Of a DNA stretch of 64,000 bases, positions 11,001-21,414 are shown in pieces (position 1 is the first letter of the stretch; every line of letters starts with the position of its first letter). Source of the DNA: Endocalyx cinctus (Eukaryota > Ascomycota > Sordariomycetes > Amphisphaeriales > Apiosporaceae). Location of the stretch: assembly GCA_001600455.1 (NCBI GenBank), contig BCKC01000004.1, positions 434,001 through 498,000 of the forward strand, read 5' to 3'. Position numbers and translations under genes: made by a program. The notes below the pieces were generated by a model. The model was given only the letters and a program-made list of their open reading frames with translations. It had not been told where the DNA came from and ran no database searches.

Positions 11001-12648
11001 GTAGTTCTAACCAACTATAATTCCGGAGTAGGCGATCGTGATAACCGTAAGTTAGGTTCAGAAGTCACCCTCAGAAGAGTTTTTTTTTTTTTTTTTTTTT
11101 TTTTTAATACTAAATGAAACATTGAAAAGTATCCTATCGACACATTAGATCTCAGACATTAGAAACCGAATTCAAGGTTTGGGAGGCTGCCCGAGCAACT
11201 GCCGCGGCGCCTCTATATTTTAAGCCTTTCACCCATCCAAAGACGAAGATTGCGTATACTGACGGAGGAATCCACCATAACTGCCCTGTCTTAATTGCAG
11301 ACTCAGAGAGAGCTCTTATATGGGAAGATTCCTGTAACATGCAACCAGACATCTTACTCTCTCTGGGGACTGGGTCGCACCCCGAATCTTCAAATCTCCA
11401 AACCTCTTGGTCAAACAGTTTGATACCATCCACACAAAAGCCCCCAAGAGGTCCTTCGAAGCAGAGAGACGGTTCAGGGATACGCTATATGCTTCGAGTC
11501 GTGCATCATATCCTTGAATCGAGAACAAATTGTGATGAGACTTGGAACAAGTATTACGCCAGTTCTACTAACATGCACGGCTTGCACAAGCTCTGGGGGG
11601 GACAGCATAATATTCGAATCAATGTTGAATTATCAGGTGAATGGCCCAAACTTGATAACGTGGATGCTCTACCCAACATAGAGGAATTGGTGAAGAAGGC
11701 GGTTAGCGAAAGGGGCCTCCATACCAAAATTAAATTAGTCGCCGACAAGCTCGTATCGAGTTGTTTCTACCTTGAGAAGATTGGTAACTACACCAAATCG
11801 AGGGATGGATATAGTTGTCATTGTAAGGATCGATTTTCCTCAATCAATTACTCTTGCTCATAATTTCACGCACTCCTCTCCTTTATCACGATAATCCATC
11901 CCTTTTCGTTATTAGATCAAAAGGTATAAAGGTATACTAACTTTAAATAGGGTTGATCCGATGCCGCTTCGAAAAGGGCGGTGAGGATCTCAAAGGGCTA
12001 GGCCATATCCTCAAAGAACGCATCGTCAGCGACTTTACACCGTACTTTCTGATCGAAGAAAACTATGACTCGCAAAACAGGAAAAAGTGCTTGGTTAAGT
12101 TACACAGCGAGGCAATTGACAAAATGATACGAATGGGAATCTTTGACCTCAAGCCGATTGAGATAAGCTCAATCAGCCAGGAGGGCCTGACGCGAGTGTC
12201 GCTGTGTCTCCGCCCCAGCGACCGCCGCTACGCAATGAACGATTACAAAGAGAACACGGCCCCACCCGCAATCAGCGGCTTCCCTCGGCAGCTTTACGCA
12301 AAAGCCAAAGTTATCCGATCCTCCTCGTATTCGAATGGCGAAGAAGAAAACGATACCCAAGAGGGTAGTTTCTCTGACGCGGAGACCGCTGTGGGGACTG
12401 AAGCAGCAGAAGCACCTCGGCCGTCACGCTCCAAGACCGAGCCCGAGTTCAAGAAGCTGATGAAGAAAGCGTCCATCCCTTTCATGCCTCGGCGGAACAG
12501 GACCGACCCGGCCCTACTATTGCCCGAGCGGAAGGCCAGCGGTGATTCACAGGTCTCGTCGCCCCGCAGCACGGTTTCCGACGTGATGTTTTTCGATAAC
12601 CTATCGACAAGAACGAGTTCAGTAAGAAGCAAGAAACTAGAGGATTAA
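8044..12648 (+). CDS. Patatin-like phospholipase with P-loop and RING regions
   Basis: Large multi-exon gene. The coding blocks I can place are 8044-8151, 8245-8518, 8587-9019, 9127-9797, about 9932-10510, 10563-10670, 10721-11046, 11130-11822 and 11951-12648. Order of parts: an N-terminal cysteine motif (SCCVCGRFVKSWKCLQCDDA); a P-loop region whose Walker A, GHTGSGKST, is split by an intron; a helical linker; a C3HC4-type RING (CLSCVRAIPEYVLPCGHILC); then a patatin lipase core. The lipase has the oxyanion motif DGGGIRG, the nucleophile elbow GTSTGG (also split by an intron) and the catalytic DGG in AYTDGGIHHNCPV. It should hydrolyse acyl lipids in the cytosol; related patatin domains occur on fungal NLR proteins. 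The tail after about 12300 is Ser-rich and charged. Blocks four and five do not join in frame, see findings. All other junctions are phase-consistent. Confidence 0.85.
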
Positions 12649-13225
12649 ATGAGATATTTGGACCTAAGGGTGTATAACCTTGACCGGTTTAGATGGGCTT
12701 AAACAGGAAATTAAACCCGGGTATGTGTTTATAGAAAAGAGGAAGGGGAGAGATTTTGATACGATATAGTACAGTAGGTGGGCTTGAGAGATGCTTTTGT
12801 TAGAAAGTATTTTTATGTTAAGGAGGATGCCCCCAAATGCTGCGTTATGATTTGATTTGCAGAAATTATTTAGTTATTTCTTTTTTGTATTATTAATTTT
12901 GTTTTTAAAAAAAACCCTTAATCTTATTTTTCCTTTATAATTGCCGACCGGGACAGGAAAGCCTTGAAATATGGAAGCACCGCCACAACGAGTCAGCACG
13001 TAATTTTGTGCCGCATTGTTGATTTTACATGATTTTCTTGCATTCGTCCTCACCCGTCTCATTGAATACCAGTTGGTTCATTCGACGCTGGTTGGATTAG
13101 TTACATGAGACTCGACGAAGTCATCGTCCTACTTTCCATCTATTGATTATGCGTTATTTGGCTAAAAGGTTTCGATTAATGCGTCTGCTGGCTAGCTGGC
13201 AGTTCTTGAGGGACGTATGATTCAC
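12649..13225. other. Intergenic stretch after the patatin gene
   Basis: No gene recognised. It holds the 3' flank of the patatin gene and an A/T-rich segment around 12880-12930. Confidence 0.4.
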
Positions 13226-13432
13226 TCAATTCGCCAGGCGGACGGGGGGAGGATATCCAGAATGTGGACTATAGCTGTACGTTGACTGAGCATGATACGG
13301 AGAGTGGCTTTGTGGCGGGGGCGACGCGACGTCGTCGGTCCCGTATTCAGACGGTCCGGCAGCGTGAGATGTTCCCGTCGGTTTCGACTTTTCCCTCCGT
13401 CGAAAGAAGAGAAAGAAAGCGAGGAAGGCGAT
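13226..13432 (-). pseudogene. Possible 3' fragment of a single-pass membrane protein gene
   Basis: On the minus strand one frame ending at 13226 reads a hydrophobic run LIIAFLAFFLFF followed by RRREKSK and a Ser/Pro/Tyr-rich tail (SPPPQSHSPYHAQS, YSYSPHSGYPPP). This resembles the transmembrane segment and cytoplasmic tail of fungal mid2/WSC-like or receptor-like proteins. The frame is stopped directly upstream of the hydrophobic run and no ectodomain is visible, so at best this is a gene end. A competing frame on the same strand is also open, so the call is weak. Confidence 0.3.
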
Positions 13433-14196
13433 GATGAGTTTTTATTGTTGCCCTTCTTGGATGGGGCACCCTTAAAGTTTCGTATGGCCTCAAGGGCTAC
13501 CCCCTCGTGAGCTACTGCATATGTAGGTCACCAACGCGTATATCGATTATTGTTTTTTTAACCATAACCTCAAGCCCGCAACCGTCTCCTATACACCCTA
13601 GGTATCTTAGCAAGACGAAAGATAGCGCAAGGACGCACTTCAGTGGTATCCATCTTAATATTAACCCCTAGCCATGCAGCTCGGGTCCATCGGGTGATTA
13701 ATTACACGTGAAAAACCTCGGGAGTAACGTTAGTTATGAAGAGTGTATACTTGGCATCGCCGACGAGTACGAGCCGGTTTCGTAAAGTATAAGGGGACTT
13801 TATCTGCGTCACCTCGCTGGCGTAAAAGTCGTCCGCATCCATCATTCCTCTAATCAATTATTCGCTCTTTCAGTCACAGCCGTCGAACCTCTTCACGACG
13901 AACTGTTTCAATGTCTCCTTGCCTTCTATACGTGTTTACCCCTTTCCTATCTTATTCTAACAACAAGCACCCTCCTGCAATGATTAGAATTTTTTGTGCC
14001 CATGGCCTTGATTCTAATATGTGATCCCATAGTTACTTCAAATAAATCCAAAGGATCGATCCCGACAGCATCTGGATCGACCTTTGCCAAGGTAAGGACG
14101 TTGAGGAGCACGTCCGAGAGTTTTTAGTCTTGTTACAGTATTGTTTACACCGTAATGGATGTGACCGTACAGGATTCATGAAACTAATTGTAACCC
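13433..14196. other. Intergenic stretch before the HNWD gene
   Basis: No supported gene. A short frame at about 14048-14250 is open on the plus strand but matches no part of a HET domain that I recognise. Confidence 0.35.
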
Positions 14197-14470
14197 AACC
14201 AATAAGAAAGCTATGGACAAAAGTCCATTGCATAAAACAGCGCTTAAAATAAAAATAATATTGGTTAAACGTTTCTAGGATTATTTCGTCTCTCAAAAAA
14301 AGTGAAATAACGTATTATACGTTGAATTAGTTACCGTTTTTATCTACCGTTTAGGTTGGTTTAACGGCTGTCGTTTTTAGTAGTAAAGGCCCCTGGATTC
14401 GACGGCTGTTGAACCAAGGAGACCAGACTTATGCAAGAGCTCATTGCTCCCTTATCGGTAGAGTTCTTTT
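14197..14470 (+). repeat. Second copy of the dispersed fragment at 2936-3260
   Basis: The segment directly upstream of the HET exon is alignable to the copy at 2936. Both contain CCCTGGATTCGAC and GTTGAACCAAGGAGACCAG just before the QEL codons. The shared region covers non-coding DNA as well as the start of the recognisable HET sequence, so the 5' damage to the HET domain may predate the duplication. Confidence 0.5.
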
Positions 14471-17421
14471 CCTCGAACAGGCAACGGTTAGGCGACAAGA
14501 AATCACTAGAACGGCTAGTGCACGAGATTACAGGAATCGCAATCAACGCTCTTCGAGGATATCCGCTCTCAGATTTTAGTACCGATATACGAATGTCGTG
14601 GTCAAAAGGCCGCGGGACGAAAAAAGAAGAAGACAAAGCTTACTCATTATTGGGTATTTTCGATATTCACATGCCTCTTATTTACGGAGAGGGGGAGGAA
14701 GAAGCGTTCAGGCGCTTGCAGGGGGAGATTAATCGTAAATTAGGGGTAAGTGAAAACACCCGCCCTACGATCTTTTGCTAACTATATATTTCGCTCTTAG
14801 AAGCCAGTGCTCGATAAACTGCCTATTGCCAACGGAGCTTCCTTCGATTCCCACGCCGAAGAACACAATCCGACATGCCTACGAGATACTCGAGTCGACC
14901 TTCTACAGGTAATACAGGATTGGGCGGGCAATACTCAAGCTAAGACCATCTTCTGGCTAAATGGCATGGCTGGCACAGGAAAATCAACCATTTCACGTAC
15001 CGTGGCTCGCGCCTTCTCGGAGCGCGGCCAACTTGGCGCTAGCTTCTTCTTCAAGAGAGGCGAGGGTGATCGAGGTGGAATATCCAAATTCTTTAGCACG
15101 ATAGCTAGCCAGCTGATTCGGAAAAGTCCGAAACTTGCACAACACGTTCAGAGCGCTATCGAAGCCGACCCTGCCATCTTTGGGAAGACGATGCGAGAGC
15201 AATTTGAGAAGCTTATACTCGAACCCCTATTAGACATTCCTCGCGACGCTTGGAAAGTTGACGCTCTTATAATTGTGGTTGATGCTCTTGACGAGTGTGA
15301 ACAAGAGGAAGACGTGAAAAATATTATCCACTTATTTTCTCGGATTCCAGCGTCGCAGTATCCACGGCTGCGGATCTTTATAACGAGCCGGCCCGAACTA
15401 CCTGTTCGCCTTGGCTTTAAAAAGATTAATAACGCATACCAAGATTTAGTTCTTCACGAGATACCCGAGCCAGTAATTACGAAGGACATATCTATATACT
15501 TCCTCCACGAGTTCGTAAAGATTAGAGATGACCGACAACTACCATCGAGCTGGCCTAAGCTATCGGAAATTAAAGTTCTTGTAGATATGGCTGTTCCGCT
15601 CTTTATCTTCGCTACCACAGTCTGTCGGTTTATAGCTGATCGCAGGGTTGGTAACCCAAAGGCAAAGCTTCAGATAATTTTACAGCAGCGAACTAAAAGT
15701 CAGGAGTCCAAACTGAATGCGACGTATCTACCTGTCCTGGACTATATGCTTGCCGATCTCTCCGAACGGGAAGTAAGTGAAGCACTGCAAGAGTTTCGGG
15801 CTATTGTAGGCTCGATTATAGTCCTTGCAAATCCCCTTTCCGTGCAAGCTTTAGCGCGATTACTCAACACAGAACAAGAGACTGTCGATGGCAGACTAGA
15901 CCTGCTCCACTCAGTGCTAAGCGTNCCCTCATCNCCCGCCTCGCCTATCAGACTGTTACATCTCTCGTTTCGTGACTTCCTCTTGGATCCTGAGAAACGC
16001 AATAATCGATTCTGGGTAAATGAGAAGGAAACTCACAAGCAACTAGCTATACATTGTCTGCGGGTATTGGATAAAGCTCTTCGAAGAGATATCTGCGAAC
16101 TAAAATGGCCCGGGACTCTCCACTCTTCCATTAATCCGCAGATAATAAGCGACAACCTACAACCGGAAGTTCAATACGCATGCCAGTATTGGGTCCATCA
16201 TCTAGAGCAAGCAGGGGGGCATATCGACGACGATAATCAAGTTTATCGCTTCCTACAAGTCCATTTTCTTCACTGGTTAGAAGCACTAAGCCTAATAGGA
16301 AGGGCTTCAGAAAGTCTCCAAAACATAAGGACGTTACAATTATTATATAAAGTATATCCCCCGCTTTTATTATATCGTCATTAATTAATATAATTTAGGC
16401 TCAAGACAACTGTCAATTATCGAATTTTATCGATGATGCTTTACGTTTTACTCTTACGAATCTTTCAATAATACAAACAGCGCCTCTCCAAGTAAATGTT
16501 TCAGCTCTTATCTTCGCGCCGGAAGCGAGTATTATTCGCAAGACGTTCCAAGATAGTTTCCCAGAATGGATACTTCTTAGGCCCCGAATTAACTTAAACT
16601 GGAATAACTGTTTACAGACGCTCGAAGGCCATAACGACTGGGTTACTTCGGTCGCGTTCTCGCCCGACGGCCAAANNNNNNNNNNNNNNNNNNNNNNNNN
16701 NNNNNNNNNNNNNNNNNNNNNNNNNNNNNNNNNNNNNNNNNNNNNNNNNNNNNNNNNNNNNNNNNNNNNNNNNNNNNNNNNNNNNNNNNNNNNNNNNNNN
16801 NNNNNNNNNNNNNNNNNNNNNNNNNNNNNNNNNNNNNNNNNNNNNNNNNNNNNNNNNNNNNNNNNNNNNNNNNNNNNNNNNNNNNNNNNNNNNNNNNNNN
16901 NNNNNNNNNNCGCGCTACAGCAGACATTCGAAGGCCATAACGACTGGGTTACTTCGGTCGCGTTCTCGCCCGACGGCCAAACGGTAGCTTCGGGATCACA
17001 CGATAAAACGGTACGGCTCTGGTCGGCCGCGACCGGTCGCTGTCTCCAATCAATTAACATTGGTAGAGCTTCTTACAATTTATCTTTTAATGAAGAGAGC
17101 CAATCCTTATTAACTGATATTGGTGCTATTTCTTTTGATCGTCTATCTCAACCAGCACCCCTCACCTATTCCAATATTTATACGTCTTTCACTACACCCC
17201 CTATAGAGATCTTACCCAAGCATAACCGGAATTACCCCCTCGGGTATGGTATAAACAAAAATAACTCCTGGATAACTTTAGATGGAAAGGACCTACTATG
17301 GTTGCCAGCAGAATATCGACCTCATATATCTGCAGTTTCCGGGCCAACTATAGTAATTGGCAATTCATCGAGAAGAATCATTATTTTACGGTTTTCCGCA
17401 CAAGGCCCAACCGGCCTTTAA
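14431..17421 (+). pseudogene. HET-NACHT-WD40 (HNWD) NLR-type receptor gene, 5'-truncated
   Basis: Coding blocks are 14431-14745, 14801-16351 and 16399-17421, with GT-AG introns of 55 and 47 bp and consistent phases. Block 1 is the C-terminal part of a HET domain (QELIAP, RMSWSKGRGTKKEEDKAYSL, then LIYGEGEEEAF). Block 2 is a NACHT NTPase: Walker A in GMAGTGKST, Walker B in IIVVDALDEC, and a sensor-like FITSRPE. Block 3 carries WD40 repeats ([20 protein letters not shown], then KTVRLWSA) and a C-terminal extension ending at 17421. Proteins of this plan (Podospora HET-E, HET-D and HET-R) control heterokaryon incompatibility: the WD repeats sense a ligand and the HET domain triggers cell death. 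The N-terminal two thirds of the HET domain are missing or unrecognisable upstream of 14431, so the effector part is probably non-functional. Two ambiguous bases lie at 15925 and 15934, and a gap interrupts the WD array. Confidence 0.85.
16622..16981 (+). repeat. WD40 repeat array with assembly gap
   Basis: The 54-base segment at 16622-16675 recurs without a difference at 16928-16981. Between them lie 235 N (16676-16910) and 17 visible bases of another repeat end. The spacing of 306 bases is not a multiple of 126 (the 42-residue unit typical of HNWD proteins), so the N length is probably only an estimate. Identical repeats at DNA level are the reason an assembler would fail here. Confidence 0.85.
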
Positions 17422-18439
17422 TTTGTATTTTTTTTTCTACCTTTGTAAAAGAGGGGTTGTAGGGGAGCCGATAAATTTATAGTACGAACATCTATCTAGA
17501 AACTTCGAGAATAATCTTCCTCTTTAAGCATAGAACTTTGCTTTATTGGATTGCTCGCTTAATTGTATAATGGGTATATATAATATATATATATATATAT
17601 TTAACATGTGATGACAGTCAGCAAAACTTAGTAATTATCCATACTGTATAAGCGCCAAGACAGGATGACAACCTGGTGTAAATAACTTTTGAAGGGATGC
17701 AAGGGCGGAAGCCGATTTCGTTACCTACTGTAATAGGGATATGAAATATACACTACTGTAGTGTACGAGGGTCAGGTTCACTTAGATTATCCTTGTCGCA
17801 ATATTCACAGTCAGCATTGATGGTGTAGATGATGTAGTGTTCTGGTTTTGGTCTGTGGAACGTTTCCTTGGATAGATGCATTGGCTGTGGTGTGACAAAT
17901 ACAGGATCACGTACATCTAAAGATCCCTGCCTCGATATTACTAGTTAACATTCCAACAAGAGAGGGAGATAATTCTGCCTTGGTCGGTTCACTATAGCTT
18001 ACATACCGACGAGGCGCTCCTCGCCTTTATTGGGTACTAGAAGATTGACTGGCCCACACATTCTAAAAAGAGCCTAATCAATGCAGTTCCACATTAAAAC
18101 AAATGCACCGAAAGTCAAGTGATAATGAATCCACTAAATCATGACGGGAAAACAACGCTCTGGAAAAGGCCGTCGGGATCATTAGCGATCCAGGTGAACT
18201 AGAAATGGGGGGCATGAAGGGATATATGAGAGGCTATTTCCTGCGCGTGGATGGCCATTGTGTACTGTACAGTATGTATAACTTCTATTCACTAATTTAT
18301 ACTGTATGATATTTTATATGCAGTAATCCTCCGAGACGAGATTTTTAATGCAGTGCTTGAAACTACTGACCGAATAAATTTGTTATACGTTGTCGATTGA
18401 AAGGCTGGAAGTAAGTAACATAACAATTATTACCGTAAC
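17422..18439. other. Intergenic stretch with TA microsatellite
   Basis: No gene recognised. A TA-repeat run lies near 17576-17601. The final part is the upstream region of the F-box gene. Confidence 0.4.
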
Positions 18440-19218
18440 ATGGCATCTTTTCTAGATCTCCCGCTGGAGATCTTTATCCGTATACTTAACTTGCTTGCCC
18501 GGACCGATCTACGCACACTTCTTTCTCAGCGTGTATGTCACGCATTTCAACGTGGAGTTCAACAAGTGCTTACCTTGAGAAGCACTTCAAACGACTTCGT
18601 TATTAACCCGTTGTGGCTGAAAGAATTTGGCCGCCTGTTCGATGCTCGTCACTCTTTGGCACGCGCGTCATATATGGCAAGAAAGAAGGAAAACAGGTGC
18701 CCCAAGGATGGTTATGAACCCTTTCGCAGCCTTTCCTGGGCTGGAAGCGAGATCTCTAGACGTCCTTACTTACGCTCGGACGCAAGTTGGAGGCAGATTA
18801 GTTTAACATTCGCTAAATAGTCAACCTATTACATGTATGGATGTCGTCCACATCAGGTGTTTAAATGGTAACATCCAAAGTGCGAATGAGCCATTTCAGA
18901 TCACGCCTCAATATATCTCAGCCGGCATTACGATGGGAGCTTTTTACGACCTCCTTGCTACCGGCTTGCCGTTGACTGAAATCAGCCAGCATACAAGCAA
19001 CTGGGAATTATTGCTCGGGTATCGGCTAAGTCTCACCATGGATAAAATTCGCACAACTACTCTAAACCGAATATCTAATCTATATAACAAGCTTCGCTTT
19101 GATCAGAATATCAAGGGTCACGCGGTTCTTCTCCTTACTTCCCATACCCATCACAACAAGAGTGGCTACTTTCCACAGCGATGGATACCGTCTCCTATCG
19201 GACTGCTAACGGTGGATA
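18440..19218 (+). pseudogene. F-box protein gene, frameshifted and interrupted by a MITE
   Basis: The frame from 18440 starts MASFLDLPLEIFIRILNLLA, a textbook F-box that would bind Skp1 of an SCF ubiquitin ligase. It continues with features of a common fungal F-box family (FRSLSWAGSEISRRPYL, SWRQISLTF) and stops at 18818-18820. The family sequence resumes one frame over: PITCMDVVHI, then ITMGAFYDLLA and NWELLLGYRL, to PSPIGLLTV. A one-base change within the AAA run at 18815-18817 explains the break. The second frame then runs into the left end of an inserted MITE at 19219, and its stop at 19250 lies inside the element. Two independent lesions make a functional product unlikely. Confidence 0.7.
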
Positions 19219-19699
19219 TCTTCTCCAGACAGGGCTTACCCAAAACATGATTACAATATTTTTTAAGGGTTCTTGTATTATTCGAACAGTCTAGAAGGAA
19301 AGGAATGAATAAAGCGATGTCATTGAACAAATGGCTTTTTTTACCAACTCTTGATGCACACTTGCCAGCTATTACGTAATTAAAGCCATAAGTGAGGTAT
19401 CCGAAGGCCCCTGAGTTAACACCACTGCCTCGTCCGATACCATGGTATGCGCCAACTTGAGCTTTTCGGTCGCGATGAGAAACTTGAATAATTCCTCTCG
19501 GCGTTGTCCCCCGCCCTCTCACGGCACGGACAGCCTGTCCTAGTCTTAATCTTGGTGTCTATATGAAAGAGGCTCAGTCGATGATTTCGATCAAGGGCAA
19601 TGCGACTCGATTCATCCCTTCCCTTCTAGGCTGTTCGAATAATACAAGAACCCTTAAAACATTGTAATCAGGTTTTGGGTAAGCCCTGTCTGGAGAAGA
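19219..19699. mobile_element. MITE with ~80 bp terminal inverted repeats and TA duplication
   Basis: The left end starts TCTTCTCCAGACAGGGC and the right end is its reverse complement. The inverted match extends about 80 bp on each side (19219-19300 and about 19622-19699) with a few mismatches and a small length difference in a T run. The element is flanked by TA on both sides (19217-19218 and 19700-19701), the target duplication of Tc1/mariner-type transposons. The roughly 320 bp interior has no recognisable transposase. It sits inside the 3' part of an F-box gene. Confidence 0.8.
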
Positions 19700-19701
19700 T
19701 A

Positions 19702-20077
19702 GATATAAGTCATGTGTGAATAATTAGCTTCAAAAGTGGTTGAGGTGCACGTCCCGAAAAGGGGCTGTTTTTGTATGGGAAAGGTGGCCAGGATGTGGGG
19801 GTGGCCAGGAAGGGGGTCGTCGACGTTATGGAGTAACCCTAACTAACCCCCTCCTGATCTGACATATTTGTAGGTGGGCAAGGCGGTGCTGGCAAAACTG
19901 TAAATACGCCAAGGGCTTCAGCCTTCCAGGCTTTTGATAAATAGAGCATATCCATGGTTTATCGTCTAATTATTCCTTTCTTCCCTCCTCTTTTTTTTTT
20001 TTTTTTCATAATCCTACATAACCAGAACCCATCGGTACCAATTAGCTTTAGTCTACAACTGTCAGGAACTTCTTACC
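19702..20077. other. Intergenic stretch
   Basis: Probably the former 3' end of the F-box gene followed by the upstream region of the membrane protein gene at 20078. A repeated GGTGGCCAGGA motif lies near 19785-19811. No gene recognised. Confidence 0.4.
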
Positions 20078-20653
20078 ATGAATACCTATACTAGCCAACA
20101 TATAATCTGGATACGCCTTGCTATCCTGCTCCTCACCCTCATAGGGCTTGCCCTTGTCGGTCTCAACTCGGCCAACGCGCGCTTCGCGGTCGTTCTTCGA
20201 GGCAGGGCGAGATCCGGCCTTATCGAACCCACCAATATAACAGACAACCTCTTCGGGGCCCTCATGCACAATATCCTTGTTGATACTATGATTGCAGCTC
20301 TCATTTCTACTATTTCTTCTGCTATTGGAGCCACGCTCGTGTTCCACCCAAAATTGTTACAAGAGCACCACAGAGGTGACTTCTGCTGGTGCTTTCTGTT
20401 TTTTCAAAGCTTTCCCGTTCTTGTTACAGGAGCTTACCTCGCCGACCATGTTCAAGGCTTTCAAACTTCATTTGACAAATTTGGCAGCGATGATAATTTC
20501 CCCTACTATAATATTATGTATTATGGAGGCGTTAGTCAGGCGGCTTATGGATCCCTGATGAGTATTTCGGCTATCGCGGCTATTTATTTATTTTATTTCA
20601 AGAAAATGAATATGCCTGTGGAGCTAGTAACTTTAAGGCGGACTTATAATTGA
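20078..20653 (+). CDS. Small four-TM membrane protein
   Basis: A single-exon frame of 191 residues with four hydrophobic segments, at roughly residues 11-29, 67-90, 102-122 and 155-174. This is the topology of fungal MARVEL-like or unknown small integral membrane proteins. An extracellular or luminal loop lies between segments 1 and 2, and a hydrophilic loop (about 125-150) lies between segments 3 and 4. No catalytic motif is visible, and the exact family and function are not recognised. The ATG at 20078 precedes the first hydrophobic segment closely, which supports this start. Confidence 0.7.
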   Translation: MNTYTSQHIIWIRLAILLLTLIGLALVGLNSANARFAVVLRGRARSGLIEPTNITDNLFGALMHNILVDTMIAALISTISSAIGATLVFHPKLLQEHHRGDFCWCFLFFQSFPVLVTGAYLADHVQGFQTSFDKFGSDDNFPYYNIMYYGGVSQAAYGSLMSISAIAAIYLFYFKKMNMPVELVTLRRTYN

Positions 20654-21030
20654 GGATCTTACAAAGAGTGAAAGAATGATTAAGCACAAAGAGCGTAAAA
20701 GGACAAAAGGATAGTTTTTTTCTTCTTTATTTCTTTCTCTTATTTAACTATTTAAAGCTAGACATTTTCCAGACTGTATTCTACTTCTTATTTTGTACAT
20801 TATAGAGTTAATCATTCCCATAAGCTTAGCATAGTATCAGATAGTATGCAAAGCAACGGGAAATCGATTAACTAATAATATTATTTATCTTAAGCTAATA
20901 CCATATGATTTTAGTAGTTGATAAGTAGTTTGAACAACGGGTTCGAGATAATAATCAAAAAATTTCTTCTTTCTTCACGTTACCCACATGATTCTATCCT
21001 AAATCATAGTTATCCTGTTCTATTACACTG

Positions 21031-21063
<33 letters not shown>

Positions 21064-21414
21064 AAATATCTTCCTCACGCACTTAATAAGAACCCTTTTG
21101 GTATTATATAAAACAGGACCAATGACGCTAGCACGTAGACTTATCTTTCTTCTAATTATGGGCTTATAGAGTTGATTATCCTTGGAAAGACATTCTAAGT
21201 CGAAAGCCATCTGTATAGAAGTAACAGACCTAACATATTTTCCTTTTAACTAAATCATCCATTTTTAAATCAGTCATCAAGTTTCCGAGATCCCTTTCTC
21301 TGCTTCCATCGCTTCTCCCCACTCTAGCTTCCACGACTTCGAATCCCAACCTGTTAACTGACTCGTCCATATTCCACCGGTGAATTTGATGTGAGGTTTT
21401 ACCGTAACATGCAA
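20654..21414. other. Intergenic stretch with long poly-A run
   Basis: No gene recognised. A homopolymer of about 32 A lies near 21029-21060. Confidence 0.45.

Noticed and set aside
13292..13510. Plus-strand 72-codon Arg-rich frame
   Set aside because: Opposite strand shows a better membrane-tail frame; no similarity for this one.
19166..19522. 118-codon minus-strand frame
   Set aside because: Spans the end of an F-box pseudogene and the inside of a MITE; no domain is seen.
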